Shown: positions 10,951 through 22,689, counted from the stretch's first letter. The stretch: DNA of 64,000 nucleotides from Trichopria drosophilae (GCA_030407085.1 CM059587.1:29981001-30045000); one strand, 5' to 3'. Made by a program: numbers and translations. Notes: a model not told the origin generated them from the sequence alone.

Positions 10951-13612
10951 GTATACTAATACATAGTAAACATAATAACTATTATCTGTTGTTATACTGA
11001 ATTTTAAAAGCACGTTCATGTTCCTAACTATACAATTTATTTTTACATATAACAATTATTAATGACGTACACTCTTATAAACTTTGAACTGATATTTCAC
11101 TAATAGCTTCCCCGCCCACAACTGTTAAAAACTCGTTTTGACCAACATTTTACTAAGTTGCAACTTTCCAAGCCATTACCTCAAAAATGGCGACAGAGAG
11201 AGAAAATATCGTACTTACCTTTTTTATAGATTTTTGAATTTCCTACGACTCTTGTTGGACATAATTTGCGCTATAATGCGTCATTAAAAAGTTACCGCCA
11301 TTTTTAAGTAAAATTAGGCTTATTTTATAAAAAAAAACAGCTTTCCCACACTTCGATTTTTGACGATTTTAGATATGTTTTTTAACTAATTTTTTTACAA
11401 ATTTTCACGTAAAAATCGATCCTGTTACAATTTGTTCCAGGTTACCCCCTATTTTTTTGTTCGTTTCCTGGACTAAAAAGACGAAAAAATAACTTTCATA
11501 TAATCAATAGTCAGGCGTGATTAATGGATCCTTACTTTGTGCTAATAACAATTAACAATGCATTTAAATCTCCCTTTGAAAAACAAAAAAAAAATAACGA
11601 ATAAACGAATTGTACCGCAACACCTACAGATGGCGCCTCCAGCCAGTTTGGCGAGAATATATACCAATTATTTGATGTAATAAATGTCCACATATATAAA
11701 TCAGAAATATTTTACTTTAAAAATTCATCTCGAAATTTCTTTTCGACTTGTCGGTAAAATATTTCCTAGGACATTCAGAAGTTACTTTTATTGGAACTGT
11801 ATTTTACCGACTGCGATAAATTAGTGAACGTTTCTATTCCTCGAATGCAACAGATGACAGATACATAGAGATGATGCATTAAATAATTTTGGGTCATTCT
11901 AGATCTTATGATGTTCGTGAACGTATTACCTGAAACGAACTTTTCAGTTACCTGCTTTTTATTGGGGTATCCCTCTGACGCAGAGAATTTAACTTCCTCT
12001 CTGTATACAGTCTGTTGTACACGTGTATAACGTACAAAAGGGATGAACTGAAGTATTTACAGAGAGTTTAAAATGTAAGTTGCGAGTTTCCAAAAGCAGA
12101 TAGTTAGTTTCTCTTCTAATAGGTAGAAACGTTTTCAAAAAAGTAATGGAAGTGAAAAAATGAGTACATGTACATACATCTTCAAGTGAAAAGTATACAT
12201 GTGTACAAGTAATGACTTAGCAGTCGATTCGAAATACAATTGTAGGGTAGATGGAGTCAGATATAGTCGGTCATTTAAGGACGAAGTCACGCATTTTTTT
12301 ATTTTTGTTAGTTCTTAAATATATCTGTAGTATTCTATATTAATTTGTTTAGTATAGGGCACCTGTATACTTCAAAAGCATTTGACATGTATAATTATAT
12401 TTCGTTATTTTTCGCAATAAATAAGAAAAAACAAGAAAACCATAAATGCCGCAGTGGTCGGCCACCGTCTAAAAGAATGGAATTTTTTTATTTAATTGCT
12501 TTAAGGTATCATTCTAATTCGTAATTAACCCTTATTTGCCCAAAATGAAAGAAGCAGGTACGTCAACATCAGCTCAGTTTATACAGTAGAACGAATTTTT
12601 TCAATTTTTGGAAAATGCGTTTCCGACTATTTTGAGGTGTGCTTTATCGATTCCCGTCGAGCAAATGACCAAAAAACAATTATTTCTGTAAAAATTTTGC
12701 AAAATAAAAAAAATGCCATGTTTTTTAGGTCGTTTTTTTTTAAATTTTTTACGTTTTTCTCCGCTGAAACGGATTTTAATGAATGAAATGCATATATAAA
12801 AAGTGCATTTTACCTTTTTAAAAATATCCTATCAACTATTACATATTTCTACTACTTTAGGATTCATCTGAAAACTTATGGAACTAAGAAAATTCAACGA
12901 ATGTTTACGTACATGCCTTATATAAATAACAAAATAGTGTTAATTAACCAAGAAAATAAAATTTGAAGTGTTACTCTATGTATAATTTTCAGTTCTTACT
13001 GGTATAATTTTTTTGGCGTAGAAGGAAATAATCTCATATCCTGTCCATTTATAGTTTTATTATAGTAGAATAGATTGAAGGCGAAAAAAATGTGTGCTCT
13101 TAGTAGAAAAGGAACTGTCGCTGTTGAAAGTAGCGTTACCCATTATTTTTTGAACACTGAAAACCGTCGAAATATTACGTAATATTTATGGCGGCGAATC
13201 CTCAATTTCAATTTTTTAACAGTGCAATTATTGCTTGTGAACATATAAAGAAATGTAGGGCTTATAGAATAATGTGCCACTTGAATTAAAGAAAATATTG
13301 CAATAATTATCACTCCATGTCAGACCGTGACCGGCTTTTAAATTAGACCCTTTTTAGAAGCACATGTACAAAATAAAATACATTTAAAGACACCAATATA
13401 ATTCTTATATTCAAACGCCAATTTTCAATTCCAATGTTTAATCTTTACAATTTAAAAATACCAACTGAATGAGTTAGTAAATATGAAAAACGGCGATGAC
13501 ATGCAGTTGAAACAAAAGAGCGTTCTCTCCATGTATGCTATAACCTATCATTTATTACGTTCTTAACTTAAGTTAGTCAAGGTGATAAAGGGCTGAAAAA
13601 TTAAAAATTCGC
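10951..13612. other. AT-rich stretch, nothing firm
   Basis: No gene-like frame. A TTAACCC end-like string is at 12525-12531, but no partner end was found. ATGGCGA/CCGCCAT motifs occur near 11188 and 11290. Probably decayed repeats. Confidence 0.4.
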
Positions 13613-14325
13613 TTAACCCATTAAGGCCTAAATGGACATTTTTCGGACAACTTTGTCGGCAGCATAGTACAGTCTCTTACAGTTGTCAAAAAAAATCGGG
13701 GGAAAGGTTTTTTATGCAGAATTTCATCCTCTTTCCGATGGTGATCTTATTTTTCTGATTTAATGGAAGTCTTAATTGTTATGAACAATTTATTGCAAGA
13801 AAACACTAAATTTACGGTAAAAAATATTTTTCAATCAACGTTAACACTTTAAAATCGCACGTTCTGTTCCCGGGAAGTAAATCTTTTGCGTCCATGGGCC
13901 AAAAACTATGAGATCCATGTATTTTTAAGAACAAATTGTTTAAATAATTTAATTTTGAAAAAATAACGTTGGATTCGTGATCAGCGACCCTGAAAACCCA
14001 CAAGAAAACGTATACATCTCATTTCGATGGATTTGTTTTTTAATTCGAGGACTAAGCAGAATCCCGATAATTTTGCAACTTAATTAACGCTGCTGTGGAC
14101 AGCGCCATCTACAAATCGGCTTAAAAATACATGGATCTCATAGTTTTTGGTCCATGGACGCAAAAAATTTACTTCCCGGGGATCAGAACGTGCGCTTTTA
14201 AAGTGTTAACGTTGATTGAAAACTATTTTTTAACGTAAATTTAATGTTTTCTTGCGATAAATTGTTCATAACAATTCAGGTTTCCACTAAATCAAGAAAA
14301 TAAGACCACCATCAGAAAGATTATG
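13613..14325. mobile_element. TTAA foldback element, left part, family of 27984-29651
   Basis: TTAA at 13613-13616 is followed by CCCATTAAGG, the same first bases as the element at 27984. Inverted arms are obvious: the block around 13835-13930 ('gcgtccatgg', 'atgagatccatg') is mirrored at 14125-14220, and the outer arm 13725-13830 at 14225-14320. The right TTAA end is not found, so this copy is truncated or its end has been replaced. Confidence 0.6.
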
Positions 14326-14691
14326 ATATATAGATAAAATTAGGGGGCCAATTAAAATTTCAGAAAAATCTGCGTTTGTCACTTTTCCGTAAAAGATTTT
14401 TCGTGTTAGGGACAGTTTGCCCCTTAATTTTAACCCCCCCCCCCCCTCACCTAACATACCTAGCCTGATTTTAGTTTGTTATCGAACAATACTTTTACAC
14501 TGAAAATCATTCAATTCGCTTCACTAGTCTTAAAGATATCGCAATTTTTCTATTTTACCCCTATTTTAAGGGGTAACCCCCTAAAAACGTTTTACCGCCG
14601 ATAAAAAAAATACGTGTCTCTTAGTTTTCCATGTATTACAACATATCCAAATTTTAGAAAAATCGGCGTGTGTCACTTGGGTACTGTTACT

Positions 14692-15250
14692 TGTCAGACG
14701 GACGGATTTTCAGTATCAGTTTGAACATCGATAATTTGTATTTTACTGTGCTCCACTGCTCCTAACGTAACATTGTATGCTCTTTCAGAGTCTTTCAATA
14801 GAATTTCGATGAAATGAACCCCAAAAAAGTTATACACGCTTGTCTGTTAAAAAAACATGGTTTTTTACATTTTGTTTTCATTAAAACATTACTTTCACCT
14901 CGAAATTGCGTTGGGAAACATATCTAAGTTGAAAATATCGCGTCCATGGACCCCCAGGATTAAAATGTACCATATCAGAATTCATAATTCAAGATGGCAG
15001 TTTTTAAAATGGCGCCTAGAAACTCAAAATTCTTTTTAAAACTTTTTTTTACCATTTTTTTTTAAAAACTACAGATGTTTTTTAACAGAAAAACGTGTAT
15101 AACTTTTTTCCGGTTTATTTTATCGAAATTTTCTTGAAAGATTCTGAAAGAGCATACAATTTTACGTTAAAAACAGTGAAGTTCAAATTTTTCTAAAGGC
15201 ATTTATATCCTAATTATCGATGATCAAACTGAAATTTGTTCGTCTGGCAA
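14692..15250. mobile_element. Foldback element with CAGACG ends
   Basis: The left arm reads CAGACGGACG near 14695 with ATCGATAAT at about 14731. The right arm reads ATTATCGATGATCAAACTGA near 15214 and CGTCTGGCAA at 15241. Further inside, 'gtatgctctttcagagtctt' on the left matches the reverse of 'gattctgaaagagcatac' on the right. It abuts a second foldback at 15250. No open frame of interest. Confidence 0.6.
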
Positions 15251-16107
15251 GGGAACCCTCCCAGGTGTGTCACACAGATTCAATTGACACTTGGTACATC
15301 GAAAAGTCATCATAATTCATGACAATTAGCCTTTAATCTTGGTGTCATAAATCACAAGAAACTAAATCGCGGCTCATTATGACATCAAGAAAATCGCATG
15401 AAACTCGTTACTCGGGGGTTTTTGGGGTCGCTGGATAAGAATATGATGTTGGATTTCAAAAATTAAAAATGGCGGACTCAAAATGGCGACTGTACTAGCA
15501 TACGGATGGCCAAGTGCAATTGGTGCAAAAAAGTTGTGCAAATCATTTCTTTACTGATCTTCACATGTGTAAAACTTATATTGAGTTACAAAAGAAATTT
15601 GTGAAAAAATGTAAATAATGTACGAGTTCAGGTTTACTTTTATTTTAATTTGAAAAAATATAATATTTCCAGATAGTTAATACTTGTTCAATATTATTTG
15701 AAGTCCATTTCAATTTTTACTTTCCTAAAGATTTGGATTGGATGTGCTTGATTTTTATATGATATTCATAAATTACAGTGGAATTACATCTACATATATA
15801 AATTTGGTTTTTTAGAGTCAGCGACAGTCTCATTCCTAAAAATCCTCTAGTAACAAATTTTAATAAAATACGAGCTATTTTTAAAATAATCATCCGCCAT
15901 ATTGGGTACGCCATTTTGAATGTTTGAAATACAACATCATATTCGTATTCAGCGACCGCAAAATCCTCCGAGTAACAAGTTTCGTGCGAATTCGACGGCA
16001 TTTCGTTTCTTGTGATTTATGGCACCATGTTTAAAGGCCAATTGTCATCAATTATGATGATCTTTCGATGTGCCAAGTTTCAATCAAATCTGTGGGGAGG
16101 GTTCCCG
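15250..16107. mobile_element. Foldback element with GGGAACCCTCCC ends, carrying inverted ATGGCGG modules
   Basis: The left end GGGAACCCTCC (15251) is mirrored by GGAGGGTTCCC (about 16096-16106). The arms extend through 'tcataaatcacaagaaa' and into the dispersed module: 'ttactcgggggtttttgggg' at 15410, with its complement around 15950-15985. The central 400 bp (15490-15890) is AT-rich and unrecognised. Confidence 0.65.
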
Positions 16108-16440
16108 TGTGAGCGTTAGTGGGTTGAAGAAATTACCGACAAAATGGTCCATAAATAAAACCTGTGCTTGCCGTCAGAAAATTTTTGTCTTTAGACGTGA
16201 AAATCGACCGTGGCTTTGCCCATATGTCTGGTGTAAGTAATGTACGGGATTTTTTTTTTTGAGAAAAAATTGTTCATGGGCAAAATTTGAAATTCCCGCT
16301 GAAAGTGGACTGGTCGGTCGTTTCTCTTTTTCACTTGAACAAGTCCTCTCTTCGGGATATATCGCAAAATACGAAGACAAGATCCTCTCGCTCGTTCCCC
16401 TTCCATGTTGGCTGGAGATTCTCGGGAAAGGCACGGGCAC
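16108..16440. other. Transition from repeat to GC-rich island
   Basis: Base composition rises in GC from about 16290. No repeat seen. Overlapping open frames on both strands here reflect the higher GC and have no recognisable domain. Confidence 0.35.
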
Positions 16441-16540
16441 AGAGGCGGTAACCGTTGAATTCTCGTCGAGTGTATCGGAGAGCTCGAGCCAAGTGGGAGA
16501 GAAACCTATCTCGCTCGGTTGCGCGCGTATTTTCCGAGAA
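16419..16540. promoter_or_regulatory. Two STAT-type sites
   Basis: TTCTCGGGAA at 16419-16428 fits TTC-N4-GAA. TTCCGAGAA at 16532-16540 fits TTC-N3-GAA, the consensus of insect STAT proteins. They lie just upstream of the candidate first exon that I tentatively connect to a JAK/STAT receptor gene. Such short matches also occur by chance. Confidence 0.25.
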
Positions 16541-16589
16541 ACTTGAGGTTAGAAACGCGGCGCATCTATAACCTCAAAGTTCGCGAAGT

Positions 16590-16859
16590 TGGCAGCACTG
16601 GGAATTGATCGCGGACGCGAAGGTGCTAGAGAGAGAGGAGGCGATGGGCAGCGCCAGTGTCGGGAAAGAGAAGCTAGCTTTCGCGTAAACATATCGTCCG
16701 TCTCTGTCGGGAGATTCCGCAAAATGAAGTAGTGACTGTGACGCCCGTCCGGAATCTTTTCCTATGGATTTTCGTAAACGGCCGCCGCCGCACTGCGGCG
16801 ATTGAACGTTCCCAAGTTTTTTTTCGGAGGGAAAGCGGATGGAAAAAGGAGTCCCCGAG
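16590..16859 (+). promoter_or_regulatory. Candidate promoter and non-coding first exon ending at a strong donor
   Basis: This is a CpG-rich block, unlike its AT-rich surroundings, ending GTCCCCGAG followed by GTAAGGAT at 16860, a near-ideal 5' splice site. No convincing protein is encoded. The nearest downstream coding exon on this strand begins at an acceptor at 35113, about 18 kb away, so this may be a 5' UTR exon of the receptor gene. That link is inference. It could equally belong to another transcript or be an alternative promoter. The start at 16590 is arbitrary. Confidence 0.35.
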
Positions 16860-17404
16860 GTAAGGATTCTCTGAGGCACAAAGGGTGGCGATGATGACCT
16901 GTGGCGCGGAGGGGTCTTCCTCGCGGGGGCGCCGGACTGCCAGTTGGCACCCAGACTCGGCCGTGACGGGCGGCCCTTCTCGGTCGTCGCCTTTTCCGTA
17001 TTACCGTGAGACCATCATCCAGTGCGTGTCCGTTTCTCGCAGAAATGTATGTGCGGGCGCGTGTGTCTGTGCATTCGTGTACCTATACGTGTGATTTTAC
17101 CCAGGAAGATCCCGGAATCCTCTTCGAAAGACGCGATTGCTTTTTCGGTGCCTTCATTTCCAAAGTTTGCAAAAAGTTTTTTCACCAACAAGAAGACCCC
17201 CGTTTATGCCTTGCCAGCGATTGAGCCAGGGACCTCTCTCGTGCTTGGTGCTTTCGGTGTATCGTTTTTTCTTACGATTACGCGGACGTAAAATGGAGTT
17301 CCAAGCGATCGAGTTGTGCGCATTTTCGCCAAGTTCTTGCCAAGTTCTTCGACATTCTGCTTGACAGTTTTTCAGTGCGTTATACAGTTTCTGTGAATTT
17401 TCAG
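16860..17404 (+). other. Rest of the CpG-rich island
   Basis: GC-rich to about 17360, with several overlapping open frames and no domain I recognise. A TCAGT initiator-like string is at 17370-17374, and a possible donor (TTTTCAG then GTGAAT) at 17405. It could contain a second transcription start. No coding claim is made. Confidence 0.35.
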
Positions 17405-18239
17405 GTGAATAACAGTTTTTTTAACCACACTTTGGCAGTTTCATTTTTTTCGCTGGCTGCTTTTTTCCCTCGTCGCTCGTATTGTTGCAAGTTTTTCTTT
17501 CTTATTGACAATCTACTGGGTTCGGAATTCCGAAGTGACTAACGAATATGCACGAGTAAATTGCAATAAATCAAGCTTTTAACTATTATTCTCGGGTTCC
17601 ATAAAACGAGCTAAATTCAACTTTTTATTTATATCCTATGTCTATTTATTGTATCAAATTACAAAGATGGTGGTTATGTCGAATAATTAATAACATTAAA
17701 TTACTTTAATTGTGTAATTTTTTATAAATTACGCGCAAATACTTTTTTTTCTAAAATCCCGTATCTTTCCATTTAGGTTTGTTTTTTATCTACCATAAAA
17801 ATTCATTATTTTTACAATATTGAGCAAGAGATAATGTTTAAAGGGCAAAAAGCAAGTTATTCCCGCTCGACCTTTGTAAACAATGAAAAAAAAATGTTAA
17901 TCAACAATTAAATAACATGCAAAATATTACATTTACGGTTCATGGTTTTCTGCTCATAATGTTTATACGTGTGGTTAAAAGTGAGGTTAGGTTTCGCCAT
18001 AGACCCTCGACATAATCCCAGTGACATCATTTGATACATCAATTTCTAGAGCAGCATATTTAAACGGCGAAAAATTGTCAATGGAAGCATATATTTGTCT
18101 CATTTACAATAAAACCGAGTTAATTCAGCTCCTTTTTATTATTAAGTGTTTTAGGTTTATAAAAAAGGGTGAATCGGCTACTTACATTCTTTCTGTTTAC
18201 GGTACTTTTTGTGACATTTGTATATAAATTTTTGTTTAC
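17405..18239. other. AT-rich stretch, nothing recognised
   Basis: Returns abruptly to AT-rich sequence. No exon, repeat end or RNA gene seen. Confidence 0.4.
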
Positions 18240-18289
18240 ATTTGGAGCTCGAAAACCGATTTAAAAAAAAGTGTGAACATTCTGTCATT

Positions 18290-18800
18290 TCGTTTCGGAA
18301 AAAAACGCGAATCTGCAAGGCGATGAAAATATAGTAGTTTTCGATACAAGTGCATAAAAGAATTCGTTGTAGAAGTAAAGAAAAACGTGGGTGAAGTAAA
18401 CTTCACGTACCGCATTTGATACTTCACGTATGAAAGAAATGTGTACGAGTAATTTTTCATGCAAGTGCGTAAAAGTGTTTTCAAACAATGTGTAAAACCG
18501 CACTTTACTCACGAGGGAACAAGGAAAATCTTATGAAGTTCATATACGGGCTGCGGGTCGAAAAACCGACAGGTCAAAAAACCGACACTCAAAAAACTTA
18601 TAAGCGAAAAGCCGACAGTCAAAAAACCGACACTAAAAAAATGATAGTCCGCTTGTCGATGTGTCATTTTTTTTGTGTCGGCTTTTTGACTCTCGGTTTT
18701 TCGACCCGCACCCCATATAAGTATGCGAAGTACGCGTAAAGTGCAGTTAAACAAACACAAATGGGTAATGTGGTACTTTACGCACGCTGTAACAAAAAAT
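18290..18800. repeat. Second cluster of ACTTTACGCAC-type motifs, interrupted by a foldback
   Basis: Variants of the motif seen at 774-1375 recur at about 18385-18430 (GAAGTAAACTTCACGTAC), 18460-18512 and 18730-18787 (TACTTTACGCACGC). The cluster is split by the foldback at 18546-18714, which implies that the motif element was here first. Confidence 0.55.
18546..18714. mobile_element. Short foldback with internal AAAACCGACAGTC minisatellite, copy 1
   Basis: The ends are inverted: TGCGGGTCGAAAAACCGACA on the left and GGTTTTTCGACCCGCA on the right. Inside, a unit of roughly 15 bp of the form AAAAACCGACAGTC repeats about five times, so each arm is itself a small tandem array. A second copy with the same ends is at 20413-20596. 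Confidence 0.75.
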
Positions 18801-19529
18801 ACTCGAAGATATAAACGATTCAGCATAAAGATTTTAAAAAATGCGAACGATGACGATTCACGTTGCGTAGATACTTTTTTGGTTGAATTTAAGGCTAAAT
18901 CCACCTGAACTAAACTTTGACCTTTATATTATTAATCCCTCGATCGTACGTGACGTCTGTATACGTCGTAGAGCACGTGTAACTCTAGAATAGGAACGCC
19001 GTTATGCATAAACTTTTTATATCCTGGCACTCGAACACAAATATGAAAAAAGTGTTAATAAGTCATCAGTTTTAAAGATCAATCAAGGTCTACACCGCAT
19101 GCTTTTTTATTGAGTTCACAGATAGTTGCCAAACGGTTTTTCGGAACGTTATATCAAATTTTTAGTAACGAACCGTAGCTAAACGTTGGAACACTCATAT
19201 TTTTGAACGATTTTTTCAATTAAATTTTATGATATAGAAATTATGTATCGGAAAAGATGGCGCTGTTTCCGCGCGACTATAGTAAAAACCGGCTAGGAAC
19301 GGAATATATCAACCTTTTTCTAGTTTCGTCTACTGGAAATTTCTCATTCGTAATAGTGGGGGTACAATTCAATTTTACATCCGAATTCGCGAGAGTAAAA
19401 TATGACAATAATTTCTTAACCTTTCGAGATGCAAATGGAGGATATAAATATGAATTTTATACCCACTATGATGAAAATATATATTATAATTTGAATGGAT
19501 GCCATTGTTTATATGCACAAGGTCAAGGT
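18801..19529. other. Non-coding stretch with one unrecognised open frame
   Basis: A frame on the + strand from 19257 to 19631 (124 residues) has a less biased composition than its neighbours (aromatic- and Asn-rich, no motif). Its last 30 codons lie in the repeat starting near 19530, so it is unlikely to be a normal gene. I do not recognise it. Confidence 0.3.
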
Positions 19530-20400
19530 GTCCTCAAAGTGAATAGTCAAATGAAAACAGCAGATATCGGAGGAAAAACTGAAACCAAAATCCTGTACCA
19601 AAATTGGATCCGATGCCTACAATTTCATTGACAAGAATATACTCACGAAATTTGCATTTTTGCAAATACCAAACCGTTTCCGCCATTTTTGTGATATTTG
19701 CAGTCTCCTTTTGGGTTCAATTTTCATCGAATCTCGTCGAATTAGAAGTAAAATTCTTCGTATTTTCAAGGGCTACAATGTCGTCATAGTGATATTTCAT
19801 CAGCTATTTATCAAAATAAAATAAACGCGAAAAACCGCAAAAATTAGCATTTTTAACCCTGTTCATGGCTATAGCAAGAGAAATATTCATTTTAGGTCAA
19901 AGAGCCACTGAGTTGAAATGTAGCACTTAAATATTTTTAAAATGAGTCTAATTTTGTTAACATTACTTCAAAAAGAGCCGAGTTATTGCAAAAAGAGTGT
20001 TGTTCTAAAGAACCTCGCACAAAGCATGTGGTATATAGATCCCAGTCGATTTGGCTGAAATTTGAATATGATGTAGATAAAAATGTCCTGATCATATGTT
20101 CTCTTAGGCTGAAGGACCAATAATGGCTAGTTTCTGAGATGTTCGAATCGGGAGAATAGAATAATGGGTAATTTAAGTCTTATGGCCTATTTTAAACATA
20201 AATCGTGTCTTTGCATGTGCGTGGGTTAGTACGTGTGTGAGTACCATTTAATAAATTAACGCCCCTTTAAAATTTCAATAAAAAACCCGCCAATCAAATA
20301 GTAGGCTCGGATCCAATTTTTGTCCACGATTTTTCGTTTCAGTTTTTCTTTCACTATCTGCTGTGTTCATTTGACTATTCATTTTGAGGATATCTACTAT
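19530..20400. mobile_element. Foldback element, second copy of the 10220-10950 family
   Basis: The left arm ('gaatagtcaaatgaaaacagcagat', 'tggatcc') is mirrored at 20310-20395. The interior shares 'tgacctaaaatgaatattt' and the 'aaacgcgaaaaaccgcaaaa' block with the copy at 10220. No TTAA or other target duplication was clear. Confidence 0.5.
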
Positions 20401-20412
20401 TTATAAACACTG

Positions 20413-20596
20413 GGTGCGGGTCGAAAAACCGACAAATCAAAAAGCCGACAGGTAGAAAAACCAACAGTTAAAAAAAACCGACAATCAAAAAGCCGACTGT
20501 CAAAAAACCAACGGTTCAAAAAAATGATTGTCCTCCTGACAATATGTCTATTTTTTTATACTCGGCTTTTTGACTGTTGGTTTTTCGACCCGCACC
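20413..20596. mobile_element. Short foldback with internal AAAACCGACAGTC minisatellite, copy 2
   Basis: Starts GGTGCGGGTCGAAAAACC and ends GGTTTTTCGACCCGCACC. The inner units have diverged (CCAACAGTT, CCGACAATC, CCGACTGTC). Same organisation as the copy at 18546. Confidence 0.75.
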
Positions 20597-21340
20597 CTAA
20601 ACAATGATATCCAGTCAAATTAACGCCTCTTTAAAATGTCAGATTATTTTGGTTGGATGTGCATTTCATCCGATGGCGCAATATGGATTACAGAAAAACA
20701 ATGTTCCGAATACCACACGAGTATAAAAATTAATAGAGTAATCCCCTCATTTCCTGGATGGAAATGAAGCCGACAAGTTTTTCGGAAAAACAACTCGTGC
20801 TCATGATTTTGAACCCGGCCAGCTTAGTCCTTCATTTGTACATAAGCGTCAGTTAAACACTCAACTTTATTAAACTAACGATTAAAATAACTCCGTAAAG
20901 TGACCTCCAGCTCTGTAAAGTTTAAACCATTCAACAATTAAACACTGACTATTAGCACTGAAGAGGTGGAGGGAGTTATGGAAATCAAATATTATGTACC
21001 AAGAACATTGTTATTTTCAACGAGTGAAGAGTACCTGAATGAAGCAAAGCAAGTAAAATTCACCCTTGGGCGGGAAATCATCAAAGACATACGAAATATA
21101 ATGAATATCACAAAACGATTACGGCTGGTGTACAATAAAGCCGAATCAGTAAACATATTGAAGTATGGCGATTATCGTATCGCAACAGTTTACATCGACG
21201 AATATCAAAGTTACTAGACTGTTTACAAATACTGCGATAAACACAGCTCGAATAAGCAAAGCGATCAATCCTCACATTGGTTTTTCTTTATTTATCAATT
21301 CCCATTACGTCCATCGTAAATTTGTATATATAAATATATC
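20597..21340. other. Non-coding stretch, one unrecognised open frame
   Basis: The frame 20966-21217 (+, 83 residues, charged, no known motif) is not recognised. No flanking splice sites were convincing. Confidence 0.3.
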
Positions 21341-21900
21341 GTTTTTTTGTTTCTGGATCTTTTATTGCTGATCGTTGTACTTTCTTTATTGCTTTCCATC
21401 ATCTCGTATATGTTTTATTTCCTCCTTGCTTCTTCTTTATTAAACGCTCATCAATTATTTCTCTTTAATTCATTCGCCTTGGTGTATCTTTTTAACGGCG
21501 CAAAAAAAAAATTAATCAATCAATCGATCTCCTCCTTTTCTTCAATGATCGCTCTTGGTTTGTTTCCTTCGTGTCATTCACTGTCCCTTTTAGCATTTCT
21601 CCTTTGGCTCTCTTCGTTCGCTCTTGTTTTTCTGCCTCTCTTCCCCTTTCTCTTTTCTCTTTCTCGCTATTTTATTATTCTTCCCTTCGTCTCGCTCCTT
21701 CATCGATCTTAGTCGCCCTTTTCCTTGTAATTTCCTTCGCTCTTTCTTTGTCCTTCTCGTTATTTAGCCCTGATACTGGATGCTCATCGTTTCTCCCTTT
21801 ATCGCACCCACATGGCTCTCTTTCTATCTTACTCTTTCTTATTGTTTTTTTTTGCTCACTTCTCTGTTGGTCTCTTTTGCTCTCCAGTCCCTCGCACATT
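21341..21900 (+). repeat. Long polypyrimidine-rich tract
   Basis: For about 550 bases the + strand is strongly C/T-rich (many CTTT, TCTC and CCTT words), which makes long chance frames of Leu, Ser and Phe. It is not a simple tandem repeat. It could be a decayed microsatellite, a structured DNA region or a UTR. No protein claim is made. Confidence 0.6.
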
Positions 21901-22054
21901 GTGACTGCTATCGAATTCGATTCTGTTGGTCGGCCATTGGGCTTGCAGTCGCACGCGACGGAATTGATTAAAGAGCGATGTCAGAGACTCGTAATATAAT
22001 ATAATAACTTGTAGTTTTCTAAAAAGTACTTTTTATCTTGTCCCCTCGCGTCCA
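21901..22054. other. Short unassigned stretch
   Basis: Nothing recognised between the pyrimidine tract and the next element. Confidence 0.4.
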
Positions 22055-22688
22055 TATTACAGGAGTGCTCCCCTTAAGTTATACAATTGAGTCTGGCAAT
22101 ATGGCGTCTGCTGCCCTTAAGTTATATCCCCCCTCACCCCCACCACTCGCATTTCCGCTAGCCACACACAGATGCATATATGTGTACGCACATACAGATG
22201 CACACATTTAATTACGAGTAATTTTAACACTTTAAATAATCAGTCAGTCGTTAACAAAAACTAAAAATTCCTATTGAAATCGGTAATACATAAGGTAACA
22301 AATTCACCATTGCCACTTACATCTTGCCTTCGATATAACTTCTGCAAAATGGCTCATGACTTGATCATTGCTCGAGTATGCAGTCTGACCTCGTGTTTGC
22401 CCAAATTCCAAATCTTGAATATGTCATTTAGAGAAGTTTCTTCTGGCAGCTCTCCCTTTACTATTTCGATGCTGTATTACCAACTTATTTGTTTGTTAAC
22501 GACTGATTATCTAAAATGGTTAGAAAAATACTCCGTATCTAAAATAAGTTGCAGAATTGGATCTTGCACATATTTGTAGGTTACGTTTGTGTCAAGCAGG
22601 GCGGGTTTGGCGGGGGAACGCGGGAGGAGACGAATATAACTTAGAGGAACGAAAAAATATAACTTAGGGGAGCACTACTATAATCCAC
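22055..22688. mobile_element. MITE-like element with AGTGCTCCCCTAAGTTATA ends
   Basis: Left end GAGTGCTCCCCTTAAGTTAT near 22062; right end TATAACTTAGGGGAGCACTA near 22658-22678. A second inner inverted pair ('ccttaagttatatcccc' at about 22117 and 'gaatataacttagagg' near 22632) lies on each side. The middle of about 500 bp is not palindromic. It is flanked by 'attaca'/'tataat' but no exact target duplication was determined, so the superfamily is unassigned. Confidence 0.55.
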
Positions 22689-22689
22689 T

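Noticed and set aside
12525..12540. TTAACCC left end of another TTAA element
   Set aside because: No matching right end or inverted arm was found nearby.
16174..17364. Many overlapping frames on both strands around the CpG island
   Set aside because: Stop codons are rare in GC-rich sequence; no domain and no consistent splice structure in frame.
19257..19631. 124-codon open frame
   Set aside because: Its 3' part overlaps a repeat, and no homology or motif could be seen.
21347..21999. Frames of 121 and 142 codons rich in Leu, Ser and Phe
   Set aside because: Produced by the pyrimidine-rich tract; no motif, and equally open in other frames.
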